64,000 nt of DNA from Diphasiastrum complanatum (GCA_029204225.1 CM055100.1:33137645-33201644), one strand, 5' to 3'; positions 41,800-52,849 are shown, counted from the first letter of the stretch. Translations and numbers: made by a program. The notes: generated by a model from the letters alone, not told the origin.

Positions 41800-44105
41800 T
41801 TACTTCCTTCTAGTGTTCGTGTTGCTTGAACAATTTCTCCCAAATTTTGTATCTGACACTTGATTCTTTGCACTTGTGATTGGATAAGAATCTTCTTGCT
41901 TTAGCACTTCCAATTGATGGCTTATTAGGAATGTTTTCTTTTTTTCCAAAGAGTCTGTCACCATTTTTACATTCCCTTTATGTAGTCTTGCATTTGACAG
42001 AACTATTTCCAACCTCCTAATTGCTGCTTTAGCCACAGACTCCGGTTTATGATTCCATGCTAGTAGAATATGCAGGTAAATAAGTTTTTCAATAATACGC
42101 ACCTCAGCATGCAATGTGCATATGTGAACATTTTTTGATGGAATTGGCAGAACACTTTTCAGATTTGGATCTTCAGCTTCTCGTGTTGGGCCAGTATTTG
42201 ATCATCCCAAATTCATATTGTAGCAATCCTTCATGCAATAAAGACATGGATGCTTTGATGTTGCCCCATGAGAGATATTATACATACATTTTAATGTTTT
42301 CAAATCCCCTACAAGGTGCCATTGAATTTGAAAACTTCCATGGTTTTCGACTGTGAATTTCTCACCCTCTAATTGTCTCTTTATAATCTCGTCATAATTT
42401 GTTCTTGAAAATATCCATGAAAGTATTTTATGGTCCTCTTTCAAGACCTATGGAGAAGCAAGTAATGCATGACATGTTAATAAAAACTGGCAAATTATGA
42501 AATGCTAATAACGATATTCTAAATGAAAATTGAAATGTACACCTGGAATGCCGCCAACCACCATATGTGATTTTTCGATTGAACACTAAACATTCGATCA
42601 TCTATATATGAAATTTTGTTCATCAAAGTGACACTCACTCGTTCCAACTTTTGACCATTGATGATTTCAAATTCATCCAATTTTATTACAATGATGATCT
42701 TTCCATTTACTTGATGTTCGTCTAGTTTATAGAATCGAATAATGTATTTTAGAACATTTGCAATATCAAGGAAAATATTATTGCAATTGTTCTAATTGAG
42801 CTCACCATATTCTAATTTGTATAATTCAGTTATATGAAGTGGTTGGCCAACTACTTTGAACATTTCGTCATTATAATAATTGCTAATCTTACCCGATATG
42901 GACGCGAAAGATAAGTTTTTTTCACCATCACTTAGGGATAAGCTTTTTTAACTATTCTAAAAAAAGTAGAATAAGCATTTATGCTAATTCCAAAAAAATC
43001 ACATGCACCTTGTATCACATTTGCATCCAAGTATTATTGAACACTAATCAAAACAAACTCTGCAATTTATTTTTCATTTTTTCAAACCGATCATTTTTCA
43101 TTATTTCCTTTGTTAACTTTCTTGGTAACACATGACTTAAAAATGACCCAATGCATGAACGATCTGTTAAATAGTTCTTTGCCACCAAACATGATCTGCA
43201 ACAAACATAAGAAAACCCAAATTATGTTTAACAAATAAATAATTCATGTTATCAAGTTCAAATCAAACTTAAATGACATATATAAATCAAATAAACAGTT
43301 TATATGAATACATACTTGAATGCTCGAATTATTTTTTTCTGATTGCCGCTATGTGTAGATAAGTCATCAATATTCTTCATCGGTATTCTCTTTATTTTCC
43401 TTTTTATCATTCCCCGAAGAGTAGTGACTGTAGCATCCAACTCTGACATAGCATTCTTGAGTGTATTGTTTTCAGCACTAGTGTGTTGTACATAATGAAG
43501 CAATTGCTGATTTGCACATTGCAATTGTTGATTGGCAGACTGTAATTGCTGATTAAGACAAGATATGTTATGCATTCCAATATCACGCAACCTTTGACAA
43601 TATCCAAGTAATCCGCTATTTCTTTCACATACAAATCTGAGAATGAGTTACGGACTTAAAATTTGGACACAAATTGGTAGCTGGTTCATTAGGATAAATT
43701 GATCCATCCACCCACAAATCTATATTCATATGATTATTCATTCTCAATTCTCTAACTATTGCATCTGCATTCTCTACAACTTTCGAATTTTTCTTAATAA
43801 TTGGTGTGCATTGCATTGGAAGAGGTACATGCAAATGGAACATTGCCATTGTTGAAAGCTACAATCCGTAAATGCTTCAAATTACAGTTAATCAACATGA
43901 ATAGATCTATCATACCTTACTTTTGTAATGTTTATGTTGCATTGATAAATCGTCCTGCCTCATATTTTACTATAAGCATACAGTGATTTCAAAAATTCTG
44001 CTACTCCCGCTTTAGTTTTTGCATTGAGCACACCAAGATTTTCAGTCTTAAAGCTCTAGTCCCGAGTTTCGAAATGAGCATGCAGAGAAGTTATTACATC
44101 TCATG
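41800..44105 (-). pseudogene. Decayed intron-containing gene of DNA-transposon character
   Basis: Minus-strand coding blocks lie in order with splice sites between them. Blocks: SLHAHFETRD and VLNAKTKAGVAEFLKSL (about 44100-43982); MAMFHLHVPLPMQCTPI and VENADAIVRELRMNNHMNI (43850-43650); a coiled coil NQQLQSANQQLQCANQQLL (43590-43400); SCLVAKNYLTDRSCIGSFLS after an intron; YLDANVIQGACDFFGISINA; VNGKIIIVIKLDEFEIINGQ; after a second intron VLKEDHKILSWIFSRTNYDE, HLVGDLKTLKCMYNISHGAT, SKHPCLYCMKD; and VHICTLHAEVRIIEKLIYLH near 42100. Introns: 43196-43315 (GTATGT...TTGCAG) and 42448-42542 (GTGTAC...CCATAG), both keeping frame. Stops and frameshifts make it dead. GDLK.LKC.....SKHPCLYC resembles transposon-encoded proteins I cannot name with certainty. 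No terminal repeats were found. Confidence 0.55.
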
Positions 44106-44237
44106 CTTAACTAGCTTTTGTCTGAAGTTAACCATACCAGTTAAACGTCGAGCAAGGCCAAAAACTTGAAAAACGGTGACCAAAAGTTACCAGTTCACAT
44201 TCTCTCTCTACGTAACCTCTCTCTAAAGTGAAATTTC
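44106..44237. other. Unassigned spacer
   Basis: Bases between the spliced pseudogene and the broken end of gypsy G Gag; nothing recognisable. Confidence 0.3.
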
Positions 44238-45139
44238 TTAAAGGGCCCATTTTGAGCTCATATTTTCTGTAATGGACAGATGAAGATTGTTCGAAGATTG
44301 TTGATGAAGAGGGTAGGGGCGATATGCTTGATAGATGGTGAGTCTGGTTGCTACTGGAAAATGGTTTCGTAGTTGAGGGCGTTCATTAGCAGTGTGATGC
44401 TGTGAGCAGATTGGACACCAGACATTTCCTCTTGCTGGAAAGGATTTCTCCGCAATTTGTTTCATGGAGGTTTGGAAATCGGTAGTGAGTTTATCCATAT
44501 GAGATTATTGCGTTTTTTGCCAGGTTTCCATTTGATGTAGAAGTTCAAAAGATTGGGCAATACTGTCAGATTTCGAATGATTATGATGGTCCGGATTCTT
44601 AGATTTTTTTTCACGATGGTCAAATTAGTCATCGTCGGGACCTTCGACCTCCTCACGGATAGCATCAATCATCACATCTTTAAGTTGATCATAAAGGTCA
44701 ATTGGTTTGAGTCACGACGGATGTCTTTAGGCAATCCAACCAAAAATAGTTTTATGGCCATATGTTCGGTGATATTTTCATCAACACATTCTACTTTGAG
44801 ACGTTTAAAATGCTCAATGTAGTTTCAAACAGACTCTTTGCGACGCATCTTGATATGGGTAATTTGAATGAATGGGCTCTAAGTCAGTTTAGATGGTTTG
44901 AAATGCTTGACGAGATCATCCTTGAGGGTGGTCCAAGAAACAAGATCAGGAGCTTTGAGATTCAAGTACCACTCCTTGGTTGTTCCATAAAGTACCATGG
45001 AAAATAGGCGAAGCTTTTCAGTTTCAGAGGTATCTCCATAAAAACGACATGCATTATCAAAGTCTTGGAGAAATCGGACTGGGTTAGATTCTCCATCGTA
45101 CTTTGGTGCATCGATACGTGGAATTTGAATTCTAGTCAT
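44238..45139 (-). pseudogene. Gypsy G#1 Gag
   Basis: MTRIQIPRIDAPKYDGESNP, VRFLQDFDNACRFYGDTSET, EKLRLFSMVLYGTTKEWYLN and LVSWTTLKDDLVKHFKPSKL form the conserved plant gypsy Gag core (F.GE.d...FL..F......W). After frameshifts come MKQIAEKSFPARGNVWCPIC and SQHHTANER; the last Cys of this zinc knuckle is Arg. In the plus-strand copy G#3 it is Cys. The lesion-rich middle (44500-44880) needs frame changes to follow. Confidence 0.8.
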
Positions 45140-45980
45140 AGAGGAGTCGGATTAGAAGATTCGACACAGTCACGAGACATGATGCAAAGTGTGGAGGAGA
45201 GTAACAATATAGATGATCAGGTCAGTACTTTACTTGGCAAAAAAAAAGGCAGTTTGTCTGTAGAATGGAGAGTGTAGGACAAAAAAATGGTCTTTTTGGC
45301 CGTAATAAAATTTGCAGACAAGCTGAGAAATCGTGGAGAGACAGATAAATCTAACTATAAAACTCGCGAATTTTAACAAGAAGTGTTGTCGGTTAGAATA
45401 TTGATTTTTTTATATTTTCGAAAAAAAAATTGTACTGTTAGAATTTGCGGGTGGGACAGAGAATTTGTACTCATTGAGAACGATTTCGTAGACTGGATGA
45501 TCATTTCTAATACATAGGTTTTACTGGTAGATAGAGAATATGAGAAAAAATGTGACTTTCTAACAAAAAACAGGCAAAATCTCTGAGATAGAATTCACAG
45601 AGCTGCTGGAGGACTGATCTGGATTAGATCTAGCCTCAGTGAAGCCGATAAATTCTAGGACAAAGATTTGTGTGAGAAATAAGGGATTTTGATAGTATAT
45701 CAGGCTGGTTTCTTAGAATTTGACCATAGACAGACCAGCAAATTCTGATATATCTGTTTGGTTTGGAAAAAGTCACTTGGGTCACTTCTTTTCAAAGAAA
45801 ATGCCCAAGTTAACTCTTTTGTTGCTTTCCTCCGGCTTGATAAGTTGCTCTGAAGCTCGTGTAGGACCTGGAGAGAAGACTTGTGTTATGGTTGGAAGAT
45901 AGAAGACAGGCAAACAAGCAAATACATAACACGGAAGCGAAAAAAGAAAAGAAGCTAGGTAAAAAAAATGCTTAAAAAGT
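45140..45980 (-). other. Gypsy G#1 leader
   Basis: The 840 bases between PBS and Gag match 59750-60370 (for example CGGCTTCACTGAGGCTAGAT near 45630, minus) and, at the PBS end, 54891-55128. Small open frames on either strand are not conserved between copies and are not taken as genes. Confidence 0.65.
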
Positions 45981-45994
45981 GATAATGGCACCAA
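45981..45994 (-). other. Primer binding site of gypsy G#1
   Basis: Minus-strand TTGGTGCCATTATC follows the LTR end CCAACA. The sister copy at 55129-55141 reads TTGGCGCCATTCC, the typical plant gypsy TGGCGCC primer site. Confidence 0.75.
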
Positions 45995-46714
45995 TGTTGG
46001 AAGTAAATCTGGTTTGTCAATGTTTGGCTAGATCTACTCACGATGTGGTGCAGTATAGAGAGGATCGTCCGCTTTCTAAATTTCTACCAAGCTTCAGACG
46101 GAGTGCGAAAATAAAAACAATGATGAAACACTAAGGCTTACCCAAATAGAAATGAAACTAACTAAGATGACAAAATACAAAACCTTACTAAGGCTTACCC
46201 AACTAGCAAGGTGATTAAACTAAATTCTAGATTAACACCGAAAGGGAATTAGAATGGAAGATTGCGGCTAATTAATAATCAATCAACAAAATACATGCCA
46301 CAATACAAACCAAATGAGAAGGAGGCAAGAGGAGGCCCGAGCACCTTCCCTCAAGCTATGCAAATACCTCTCCTTTTATGGCAAGGAGGGTCTTCCATAA
46401 GTATCTACTAACTTATGGGACTAATCTATTTATACCCTTTCTAGAACTTCTAACTTAGGATTTAGAACACAAAAAGTTTCTTAACTTAGGAAAACTTAAG
46501 ATAAATATTTCTAATCTTAAGTTTCCTAAGTCTAAGTTCTAAATCTAAGTTTAAGCTGTTTTATTATTTTTTAAGCTTCTACTCATGGGCTTACAACACA
46601 TGCCATGGCGGAAGTTTATTAACAAACACTCGTACGTGGACTTACAAAACACATGCCACGGAGTTTTATTTTTCTCTTTTTTTATTTTTTTCTGTGTTAG
46701 CACAGATGCTAACA
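45995..46714 (-). repeat. Gypsy G#1 5' LTR (720 bp)
   Basis: Plus-strand ends TGTTGGAAG and GCTAACA. It shares GAGGAGGCCCGAGCACCTTC, CCTCAAGCTATGCA and the CATGCCATGG region with the LTR at 55142-56020. The two differ by about 160 bases of indel. Confidence 0.8.
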
Positions 46715-46873
46715 TCCTCTTAGATGATTTTCATCATCACTCTCACTTTCAAAACTTATTTCATCATTCTGACTATTAGATTTCTATTCTCAACATCTAT
46801 GGAATAGCTCAATCTCATAGGTGTCCACTTTTCAAATACAAGCACAATGAACAGAAGCATAATGTATCAATAA
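46715..46873. other. Unassigned short spacer
   Basis: A minus-strand acidic segment (SFESESDDENHLRG) could be a copia Gag or linker scrap flanking the G LTR. It is too short to assign. Confidence 0.25.
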
Positions 46874-47183
46874 AAGGTTGCTGACTATTGAGGAACTATC
46901 CGAATCTCAAAATAATTCGAAAAAGGTTACAAAGAAAATCCAGGAAAATCGAAAGAAAAAGCACGATACTCATATCAAGACCGTTGATCTTAAGTTTGAT
47001 AATTATGCTTTGATCTATGATAGTCGACATCAGAAATTTTTTGGAAAGCTTCATATGAGATGGATGGGACCGTACAAGGTCATTGAAGTATTTGAAAATG
47101 GTTCTATCCAGCTTCAGTCATTGGAAGGAAAATTATTGTCCACGCGTATTAATGGTTCCAGGCTGAAGAAATACTCTCTCTAA
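46874..47183 (+). pseudogene. Ty3/gypsy integrase C-terminal domain
   Basis: The plus frame reads LTIEELSESQNNSKKVTKKI, KKKHDTHIKTVDLKFDNYAL, IYDSRHQKFFGKLHMRWMGP, YKVIEVFENGSIQLQSLEGK and STRINGSRLKKYSL. This is the classic end of plant gypsy Pol (VLLYDSR....PGKL..RW.GPY.V..VF..G...L). The zinc and catalytic core domains are absent. The frame ends naturally at 47183 and is followed by a possible purine tract (GGGGAGGA, about 47197). Confidence 0.85.
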
Positions 47184-47706
47184 TGAATGTATTCTTGGGG
47201 AGGATATTTCAAGTATCTTTCAAGGATCTACCTCGAATTTTTCTTTTTCTTTGATTTATATATTTGTTACATAATTGTCGTATATTATTTTATTGATTAT
47301 TTATTTTTTGGATTTGGTAAATTCCTTCTATTAAATGTATAAATGTACACGTGTTTCCATTTGTCATTCATATTTATGTCCATATTTATGACTACGTAGA
47401 AGACTACATAGACGTGATATTTTATTATTATTTATTTTTTAATGGTCTTCTGCTAATTAAGGTTTTTTTTTAGCCATCTCAAAGATCGGTAAAGATACCC
47501 CTTTTTACTCATGACTTTGACAAATGTCAAATCAAGTTGCCACGTGGTCATCATCTCCACTGTGTCATCGTATAACACTATAATTTTTTATTTTCGCTTA
47601 CACTTTTTTTTACATTCACTTGTTCATGTTCGTTCATTCACGTTTACCATCGTTCCCATTGTCCATTACCTACATAATGAGATCTTACGTGAATAAATGG
47701 TCTAGA
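47184..47706 (+). other. AT-rich tail, possible gypsy 3' LTR part
   Basis: After the Pol stop and a purine run the sequence is T-rich and non-coding for 500 bases, as expected for a 3' UTR or U3 of an LTR. No second copy is in the window to prove it. Confidence 0.35.
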
Positions 47707-47707
47707 T

Positions 47708-49905
47708 CACTACAAGAATTGCCACGATTTTCGACGGGAAATCGTGTTTTAATTTTTTTTTGAATCAACGCAGGCGTCAAAAAACGCGTCGCAATAGGGT
47801 CATCAGAATCCGTCGTATTTAAAATTCGTCAAAATCCAATGACAAGCCCAAAACCAGTAACCGGCCTGTCACGTGGACGTCGGACTCTGACATCCACGTG
47901 GCCGGAAAAGAAATGTCCATCCTTTTTTTTGCCTTGTGGACATCTCGACGTCCACGTGGCCGGCCTGTTGGAATCCGACATCCAAGTGGCTAAAAAAAAC
48001 TGTGAAATTTTTTTTTTCTCGTTTTTCTTTTTGCCACGTGGACGTCGAATTCCAACAAATTTTTTTGTTGCCACGTGGCTGTCGGAATCCGACACATTGT
48101 TTTTTTTCCTTTGGAATCCGACGGATTTCAAATGTGTCGGGATTTCGACACTGCTGAAAAATAGAAAAAAGTTAAAATTTCATGATACGAACTCTTACTT
48201 CAATATGGAGATCATGACAAGAGCTGCAAATATACTATGTATGGCATATAGTACTACATAGCAACTAACCTCTTACAATTGTTTCAAACATGTAGAATGA
48301 ATATTTAGATCAACTATGATTCACAATATTAATCAAGTCACTAATACACTATGAACCCATTCATTAACTGGTATGGAAACTAGCATAAAGTGCAACCAAA
48401 CATATTCCAATTGACAAGAAGTGCATATGGAAAATAAATGATTACGAAAAATGACATAGATGAAATGAACTACAAATAGATAAAGACAAACCTTTTTGTG
48501 TGCATATGTGTGTAGCCAGAAAGTGAAGAAGTGCTAGTCGTGAATGCTTCAATTGATTCTACTATGTTTGTCACTTTGCTTCTGCCCTTTGCTAGGACAG
48601 AATAGCCATGAGGGCTCTCATTGACAATAAATCAGTGAGCTCTCAATGGTCGTTGATAGATCAGCTTTAGACAACAGTTGCTAGCTCTCTTTTCATGGTC
48701 GTGAAGGCTCAGTTAGCTGAGTCTCTGATCTGACAACTGCGGCTTAGTGATTGCTTTTCTTCATATCTGATACTCATAGGCATAGTGAAGGCTTGCAAAG
48801 TAGTAGTAGCAATGGTCAGATGTATGAGATAGCGATGTTAATAATCACATCTCTCAACTCTCTTTTGGAAATCAGCAATAATCCTTCAGTACTTTGAAAG
48901 TCAACGTTCAATTCCACAATTACTATAACGTGATTGAATGGTTAGATGGCTCACTCATCTGGCAGCGATGGTACGCCAGCTCTCCAAATCTTGCAAGGAA
49001 AACTGGATTCTAGCTCATAGAATAGAGATAATTAAGCACTTTATCGCCAAGATATCTCAAGCTTCCAACGGAGATAGTGAGTCAATGGCACTCTTCAAAG
49101 TTCATTTTGAGTTTCGATTTTCAAAAGAAATGCCATCATACTGAGCACGCTTCACTAGCTTTCTCGAGCTGATATCTCATTTTACATGTTATGGCTCAAT
49201 AGGGAGTAGCAACAAGATAGCCATACTGGATCAATCAATGAGAAAAAGTAGTAGCTCTACATATTTAATGGTGGAGCTGATTATGATCTTCATTCAAACC
49301 TCAAGAACTCTCAGTCTCACACTATTTCACAAAGAACATAAAATGTAATCTAAACCCTAAAATATACAGAGAACATAACATTAAATCAAACTCTTCTATC
49401 TATATTTTTCTTGCTCTCTCTGTCACCCACACGCATCCTCTTCCTCTCTCATTTGCTCAAGATCATAAATCACTAGGACATATTTTTTGTGTTTAACTAC
49501 ACAAAATATACAATACAAAGAATATAGTATACAAAAAAAAGTTACAAAGAAAGAAATCTTAGTTTCACATAACAAAACAAAAGAATCGTACTTTGAATGA
49601 GACAAATAAAATTGATAGAGTTGAGAAAAAGCGCCAAAAGCAGATCTGCAACAATCTCCTACAAGAATAAAAAATAAGAAAACCCTATAAAATGGATGCG
49701 GTTTTGAGAATTCAAACACGAATGTCAGATTCCGACATCTGTATTATGCGTCGGATTCCGACGTCCATTTCATGCTTTTTTTTTATGCACAAACAGGTGA
49801 CGTCATCAATCAAAAAGTTGCAGTCTTCGAAATAGGATGTCGGATTTCGACATATATATTGGGTGTCGGATTCCAACGTCCGGAAAAAAAAATTTCGACA
49901 AGTTT
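47708..49905. mobile_element. CACTA-like non-autonomous DNA transposon
   Basis: The left end CACTACAAGAATTGCCACGA (47708-47727) is the standard plant CACTA terminus. Next to it, 47800-48160 carries an array of subterminal motifs: CCACGTGG boxes and GTCGGAATCCGAC-type near-palindromes. The right side, 49723-49890, has the same motif in inverted form (GTCAGATTCCGACA, GTCGGATTCCGACG, GTCGGATTTCGACA, GTCGGATTCCAACG). The interior (48160-49700) has no transposase. The right terminus is degraded or cut: no TTCTTGTAGTG is visible before copia Gag begins near 49985. Confidence 0.65.
47860..48160. repeat. Left subterminal repeat array of the CACTA-like element
   Basis: Repeated units combine GCCACGTGG (or CACGTGG) with GTCGGAATCCGACA or a variant: near 47870, 47895, 47952, 47970, 48038, 48072 and 48112. 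In CACTA elements such arrays bind the element-encoded DNA-binding protein. These also contain ACGT cores that plant bZIP factors could bind (inference). Confidence 0.65.
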
Positions 49906-49984
49906 TGTTTCGACAAGTCATTGACAGAAGAAATCCTGATGAATGTTGACGATCTTTATCACAGTCAACAGATCTGACAGAGTT

Positions 49985-50520
49985 TGCAAGAAAAGTATGA
50001 AGCAAAGACCAAGACAGAGGTCTTGCATCTGACAAATCAACCGTTCAGCTTAAACTGGGATGGTGCCGATCTTGATTCACATGTGAACAAGATGACTGCC
50101 ATCTTTGCACAACTAGTGGCAGCAGGAGTGGAGCACAAAATACCACCTGCGCAATAGTTTATGTTTCTGATCAGATCACTTCCACATGCCTACCAGCCAT
50201 TAAGAACAATCTTAATGCGATCTCCTGATATTATCTTTGACGATGCAGAAAATGTTGTCGCAGAGGAAAAGCTGATACGACAGCAGGCTGAGTAGAAGGA
50301 AGATGATGAGAAGGCCCTATTTGTTAAAACAAGAGGAGAACACTTAGCGAGGAGACTTCTCCAGAAGCAAAAACCAACCAAAGCAAAGAATATAGGCAGT
50401 TATAAGAGACAGGACAAGAAGAATGTTACCTGCTTTCACTGTCAGAGGACATGACATTATGTAAATGAGTGTTGGTATAATCCTAAGTCAAAGGCTTTCA
50501 AAGGAAAGAATATTAGGAGG
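49985..50520 (+). pseudogene. Ty1/copia Gag fragment with zinc knuckle
   Basis: The plus frame SLQEKYEAKTKTEVLHLTNQ, DLDSHVNKMTAIFAQLVAAG, FLIRSLPHAYQPLRTIL, DDAENVVAEEKLIRQQAE, then CFHCQRT(stop)HYVNEC is a copia Gag C-terminal half. The zinc knuckle keeps its CX2CX4HX4C residues, with a stop at the Gly position (GGA to TGA). Two other stops lie at the ends of PPAQ and QQAE. It is not the A/E/F lineage. Confidence 0.75.
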
Positions 50521-50524
50521 ATCC

Positions 50525-50620
50525 TTTCTTTTGGAACATGGTGAGAGATTATCTACCTCCAATTACTCTATTTGGAAGTTAAAGATGGATTCGATTTTGA
50601 TCTGATTACATTTAATATAA
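50525..50620 (+). pseudogene. Copia Gag N-terminal scrap (A/E/F lineage)
   Basis: FLLEHGERLSTSNYSIWKLK and MDSILI match the Gag start of copia A, E and F (ERLTSTNYSIWKVRMES). Only about 30 residues remain, ending in a stop. Confidence 0.7.
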
Positions 50621-50639
50621 GCTTTCTATTAGATTGTTT

Positions 50640-50830
50640 TTGCATCTAGCAGTTGATCAATACCAAGCAAGATCAATAGATTAGGAAGAGATTGCAAGAA
50701 ATAGCAAGAGCAAGATCAATAGCAAGGAAGAGCAACCAAAAGCAAGCAAGCAAGCAAGATCTATAGAGCTTGGAAGAGCAATAGCAAGCAAGAGCACTAA
50801 CCACTGGATTAGGAAAACCTATAAAACTTG
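50640..50830. repeat. AGCAAG-type simple repeat
   Basis: Imperfect runs of AGCAAG, AGCAAT and CAAGATC dominate this stretch, including a clean AGCAAGCAAGCAAGCAAG at about 50743. Probably replication slippage in non-coding DNA. Confidence 0.7.
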
Positions 50831-50892
50831 AAAGAAAAAGAAGAAGAGCAAGAATGCTCGCAGAAATGCTGTTTTATTGGCGTTCAAGTTTC

Positions 50893-50951
50893 GCGTGGAT
50901 TATCCACGCAGAAGTTATCCATGCGATATCCACCCGTGGATGTTCCACGCG
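50893..50951. repeat. Cluster of short hairpins
   Basis: GCGTGGATTATCCACGC (50893-50909) is a palindrome with one central base. ATCCACCCGTGGAT (50928-50941) and CGTGGATGTTCCACG (50935-50949) form two overlapping hairpins. An ACGTGAGAG block (50973) similar to copia LTR G-box regions follows. Likely part of an unidentified LTR. Confidence 0.6.
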
Positions 50952-51049
50952 GTTTTTTTTTCCTCTCTTCACACGTGAGAGGGTCCCCCACATGGGCTTG
51001 CATGCTTTAAATGTCATTCATGCAAGTCATAATCTTTTCTAGATTTTAT

Positions 51050-51344
51050 GAGAATATTTTATTGTAGGATTTGACATAAAATCTTACATAAAATATATTT
51101 TTTAATATGATGGAACATAAGAAAATCAATTCAAAGATCATTATGGTAGTATTTGATTGTTAAAACTAGTTTTATATTGTTATAAATTTTATTTTTCTTG
51201 AGATTTGACATACAAGACAAAATCATGAGATAAAAAATAGTACATATTATTATTAAACAAATAATTTGACAAGTTTTTTAGGATTTTATGACATAATATT
51301 ATGTCAAATCGGTGATGTCATAAGACATTTAGTTTATTAATAAT
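51050..51344. other. AT-rich block with an 18-bp palindrome
   Basis: TGACATAATATTATGTCA at 51289-51306 is a perfect palindrome. Related phrases (ATTTGACATAAAATC, AGATTTGACATACAAG) recur upstream. No coding content. Confidence 0.5.
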
Positions 51345-52155
51345 CATGGCTAACGCTTCATGTTCTGTTGTTGAATAGTCCTTCTCTAGATCTGTAAGTT
51401 GTCTGCTTGCAAATCGTATTGGATAGTCCTTCTTATATTCACCTAGCTGCGTCAAAACTGATCCAATCGCATATTTTGAGACATCAGTGTGAACATGAAA
51501 CTCAATCGTCCAATCTGAAGAACGCAGTATCGGTGCGGAAGTTAATGTTTTTTTTAATTTTTCAAAGGCTTATAATGCCTCTACTGTCCAAATAGGAACA
51601 ATAATCAGTTTGTACATAGGTCTTGCTAAATCTGCAAAGAAGATAATAAAAATTCGATAATAGTTCGCATGACTCATAAACACATAAACACCATGAATTG
51701 TTGTTGGAAGTGGCAATTCCACAATAACCTTGATTTTAGAATAATCTGTGGCAATGCCATGTCTTGATATCACATGTCCAAGAACAACTATGTGGGAAAT
51801 CCATATATGACATTTTTCTGGATTTAGAGAAATTTGATACTTCTGATATCTTTCAAATACTTTCTCCAATCGATCCAGGTGGTCTGTATCTGTGCTATGG
51901 ACTCCAAGGTCATCCAAGTATATTTCAAAAAAATTATGTAGATAATCTTTAAAAGCAAGTTGCATTACTCTTTGGAACAACCTTGGTGCATTACAGAGTC
52001 CAAACGACATTACTTTGTAAGCATAGGTGTCCCATTCTGTTGCAAAAGCTGTTTTGTGGCGATGTGAAGGTGCAATCTTGACCTAGTTGTAACCACTGAA
52101 AACTATAGGCTTCCGCTCCATCAAGGTGGTCCAAAATGCTTTCAATAAAAGGTAA
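51345..52155 (-). pseudogene. Ty3/gypsy RT-RNase H fragment
   Basis: Minus strand: LPFIESILDHLDGAEAYSF, then SGYN(stop)VKIAPSHRHKTAF, ATEWDTYAYKVMSFGLCNAP, FFEIYLDDLGVHSTDTDH (catalytic YLDD), FERYQKYQISLNPEKCHIW, VLGHVISRHGIATDYSKI and VFMSHANYYRIF. RNase H follows with FHVHTDVSKYAIGSVLTQ (A to V next to the catalytic Asp), RFASRQLTDLEKDYSTTEHE and ALAMI. It joins copia D integrase at about 52155 in the same orientation. Confidence 0.85.
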
Positions 52156-52640
52156 CGCCTTTCTGCAACACCATTGTGTTGTGGTGTGTAAGCTGCAGTC
52201 CTTTTGTGAATGATACCATGATCATTGCAGAAGTCAGTAAAGCGATTCGAGATGTATTCGCCATCTCGATCTGTCCTGGCCTGTTTCACCTTGTTGCCAA
52301 TGCATCTCTCTACCCAATTCACATACTCTGTGAATTTGTCAAGTGCTTCTGATTTATTTTGAATAAAATACACTTTGGCAAATTTAATTAAAATCATCAA
52401 TGAGGTTATGTAATATTTCTAGCCTCCTACTGAGATCACATTGAAAGGCCCGCAGATGTCAGAATGCACTAACTCCAGAATCTTGGTCATTATGTATGAG
52501 TCTTTGACAAATGGAGTGCGTGACATCTTACTCTTCAGAAATGTGGTCGAACTGGTTGCATTCGAGATGCTGACCCCTGTTGTGGTGGCCTAGTCATTAT
52601 AGATTTCCACAAAATCAATGAATTACGTAGTATAAAAGGT
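52156..52640 (-). pseudogene. Copia D integrase fragment (minus)
   Basis: Minus frame: ILELVHSDICGPFNVISVGG (first Asp), then KYYITSLMILIKFAKVYFIQ, KVKQARTDRDGEYISNRFTD (second Asp) and TPQHNGVAER (Glu). It matches the plus-strand D integrase at 10488-10740. It ends at ERR where gypsy RT begins, so the rest of integrase is lost. Confidence 0.85.
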
Positions 52641-52849
52641 TTGATCATTCCCCAAGAGAGAGAATAATCTCATCTTTTGCATGGTAAATGTATGTATGAT
52701 GATAAACAGACTAGTGTATAAAGTTCACAATGAATACTACAGCAACATAACTGGTTATCCGAAGATATTTGGGTAAATTGGCATCCAGGAACACCAATGA
52801 TGAAACGATTTGGTCAAGGTCTGTAATTGTAAGAATTACTTTATCTTTC
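52641..52849. other. Unassigned spacer
   Basis: WHPGTPMMKRFGQGL on the plus strand near 52780 faintly recalls a copia pre-integrase motif but has no support around it. Otherwise nothing recognised. Confidence 0.2.

Larger units (their letters stand above)
44238..46714 (-). mobile_element. Gypsy G#1, 5' end only (LTR, PBS, leader, Gag)
   Basis: Minus-strand order: 5' LTR 45995-46714, PBS 45981-45994, leader to 45140, Gag 45139-44238, then broken. The same leader and Gag appear on the plus strand at 59750-61745, and the same leader/PBS/LTR at 54891-56020. No Pol follows here. Confidence 0.8.

Noticed and set aside
49860-49920. Right CACTA terminus at CGACAAGTTTTGTTTCGACAAG
   Set aside because: It lacks the TTCTTGTAGTG end and no matching 3-bp target duplication is seen, so the right end is left undefined.
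49712-50035. Minus-strand 107-codon frame across the right end of the CACTA-like element
   Set aside because: It spans the subterminal repeats and copia Gag on the other strand; there is no domain and it is explained by both features.
52770-52830. Plus-strand WHPGTPMMKRFG as a copia pre-integrase motif
   Set aside because: Too short, stops on both sides, and the neighbouring copia D integrase is on the minus strand.
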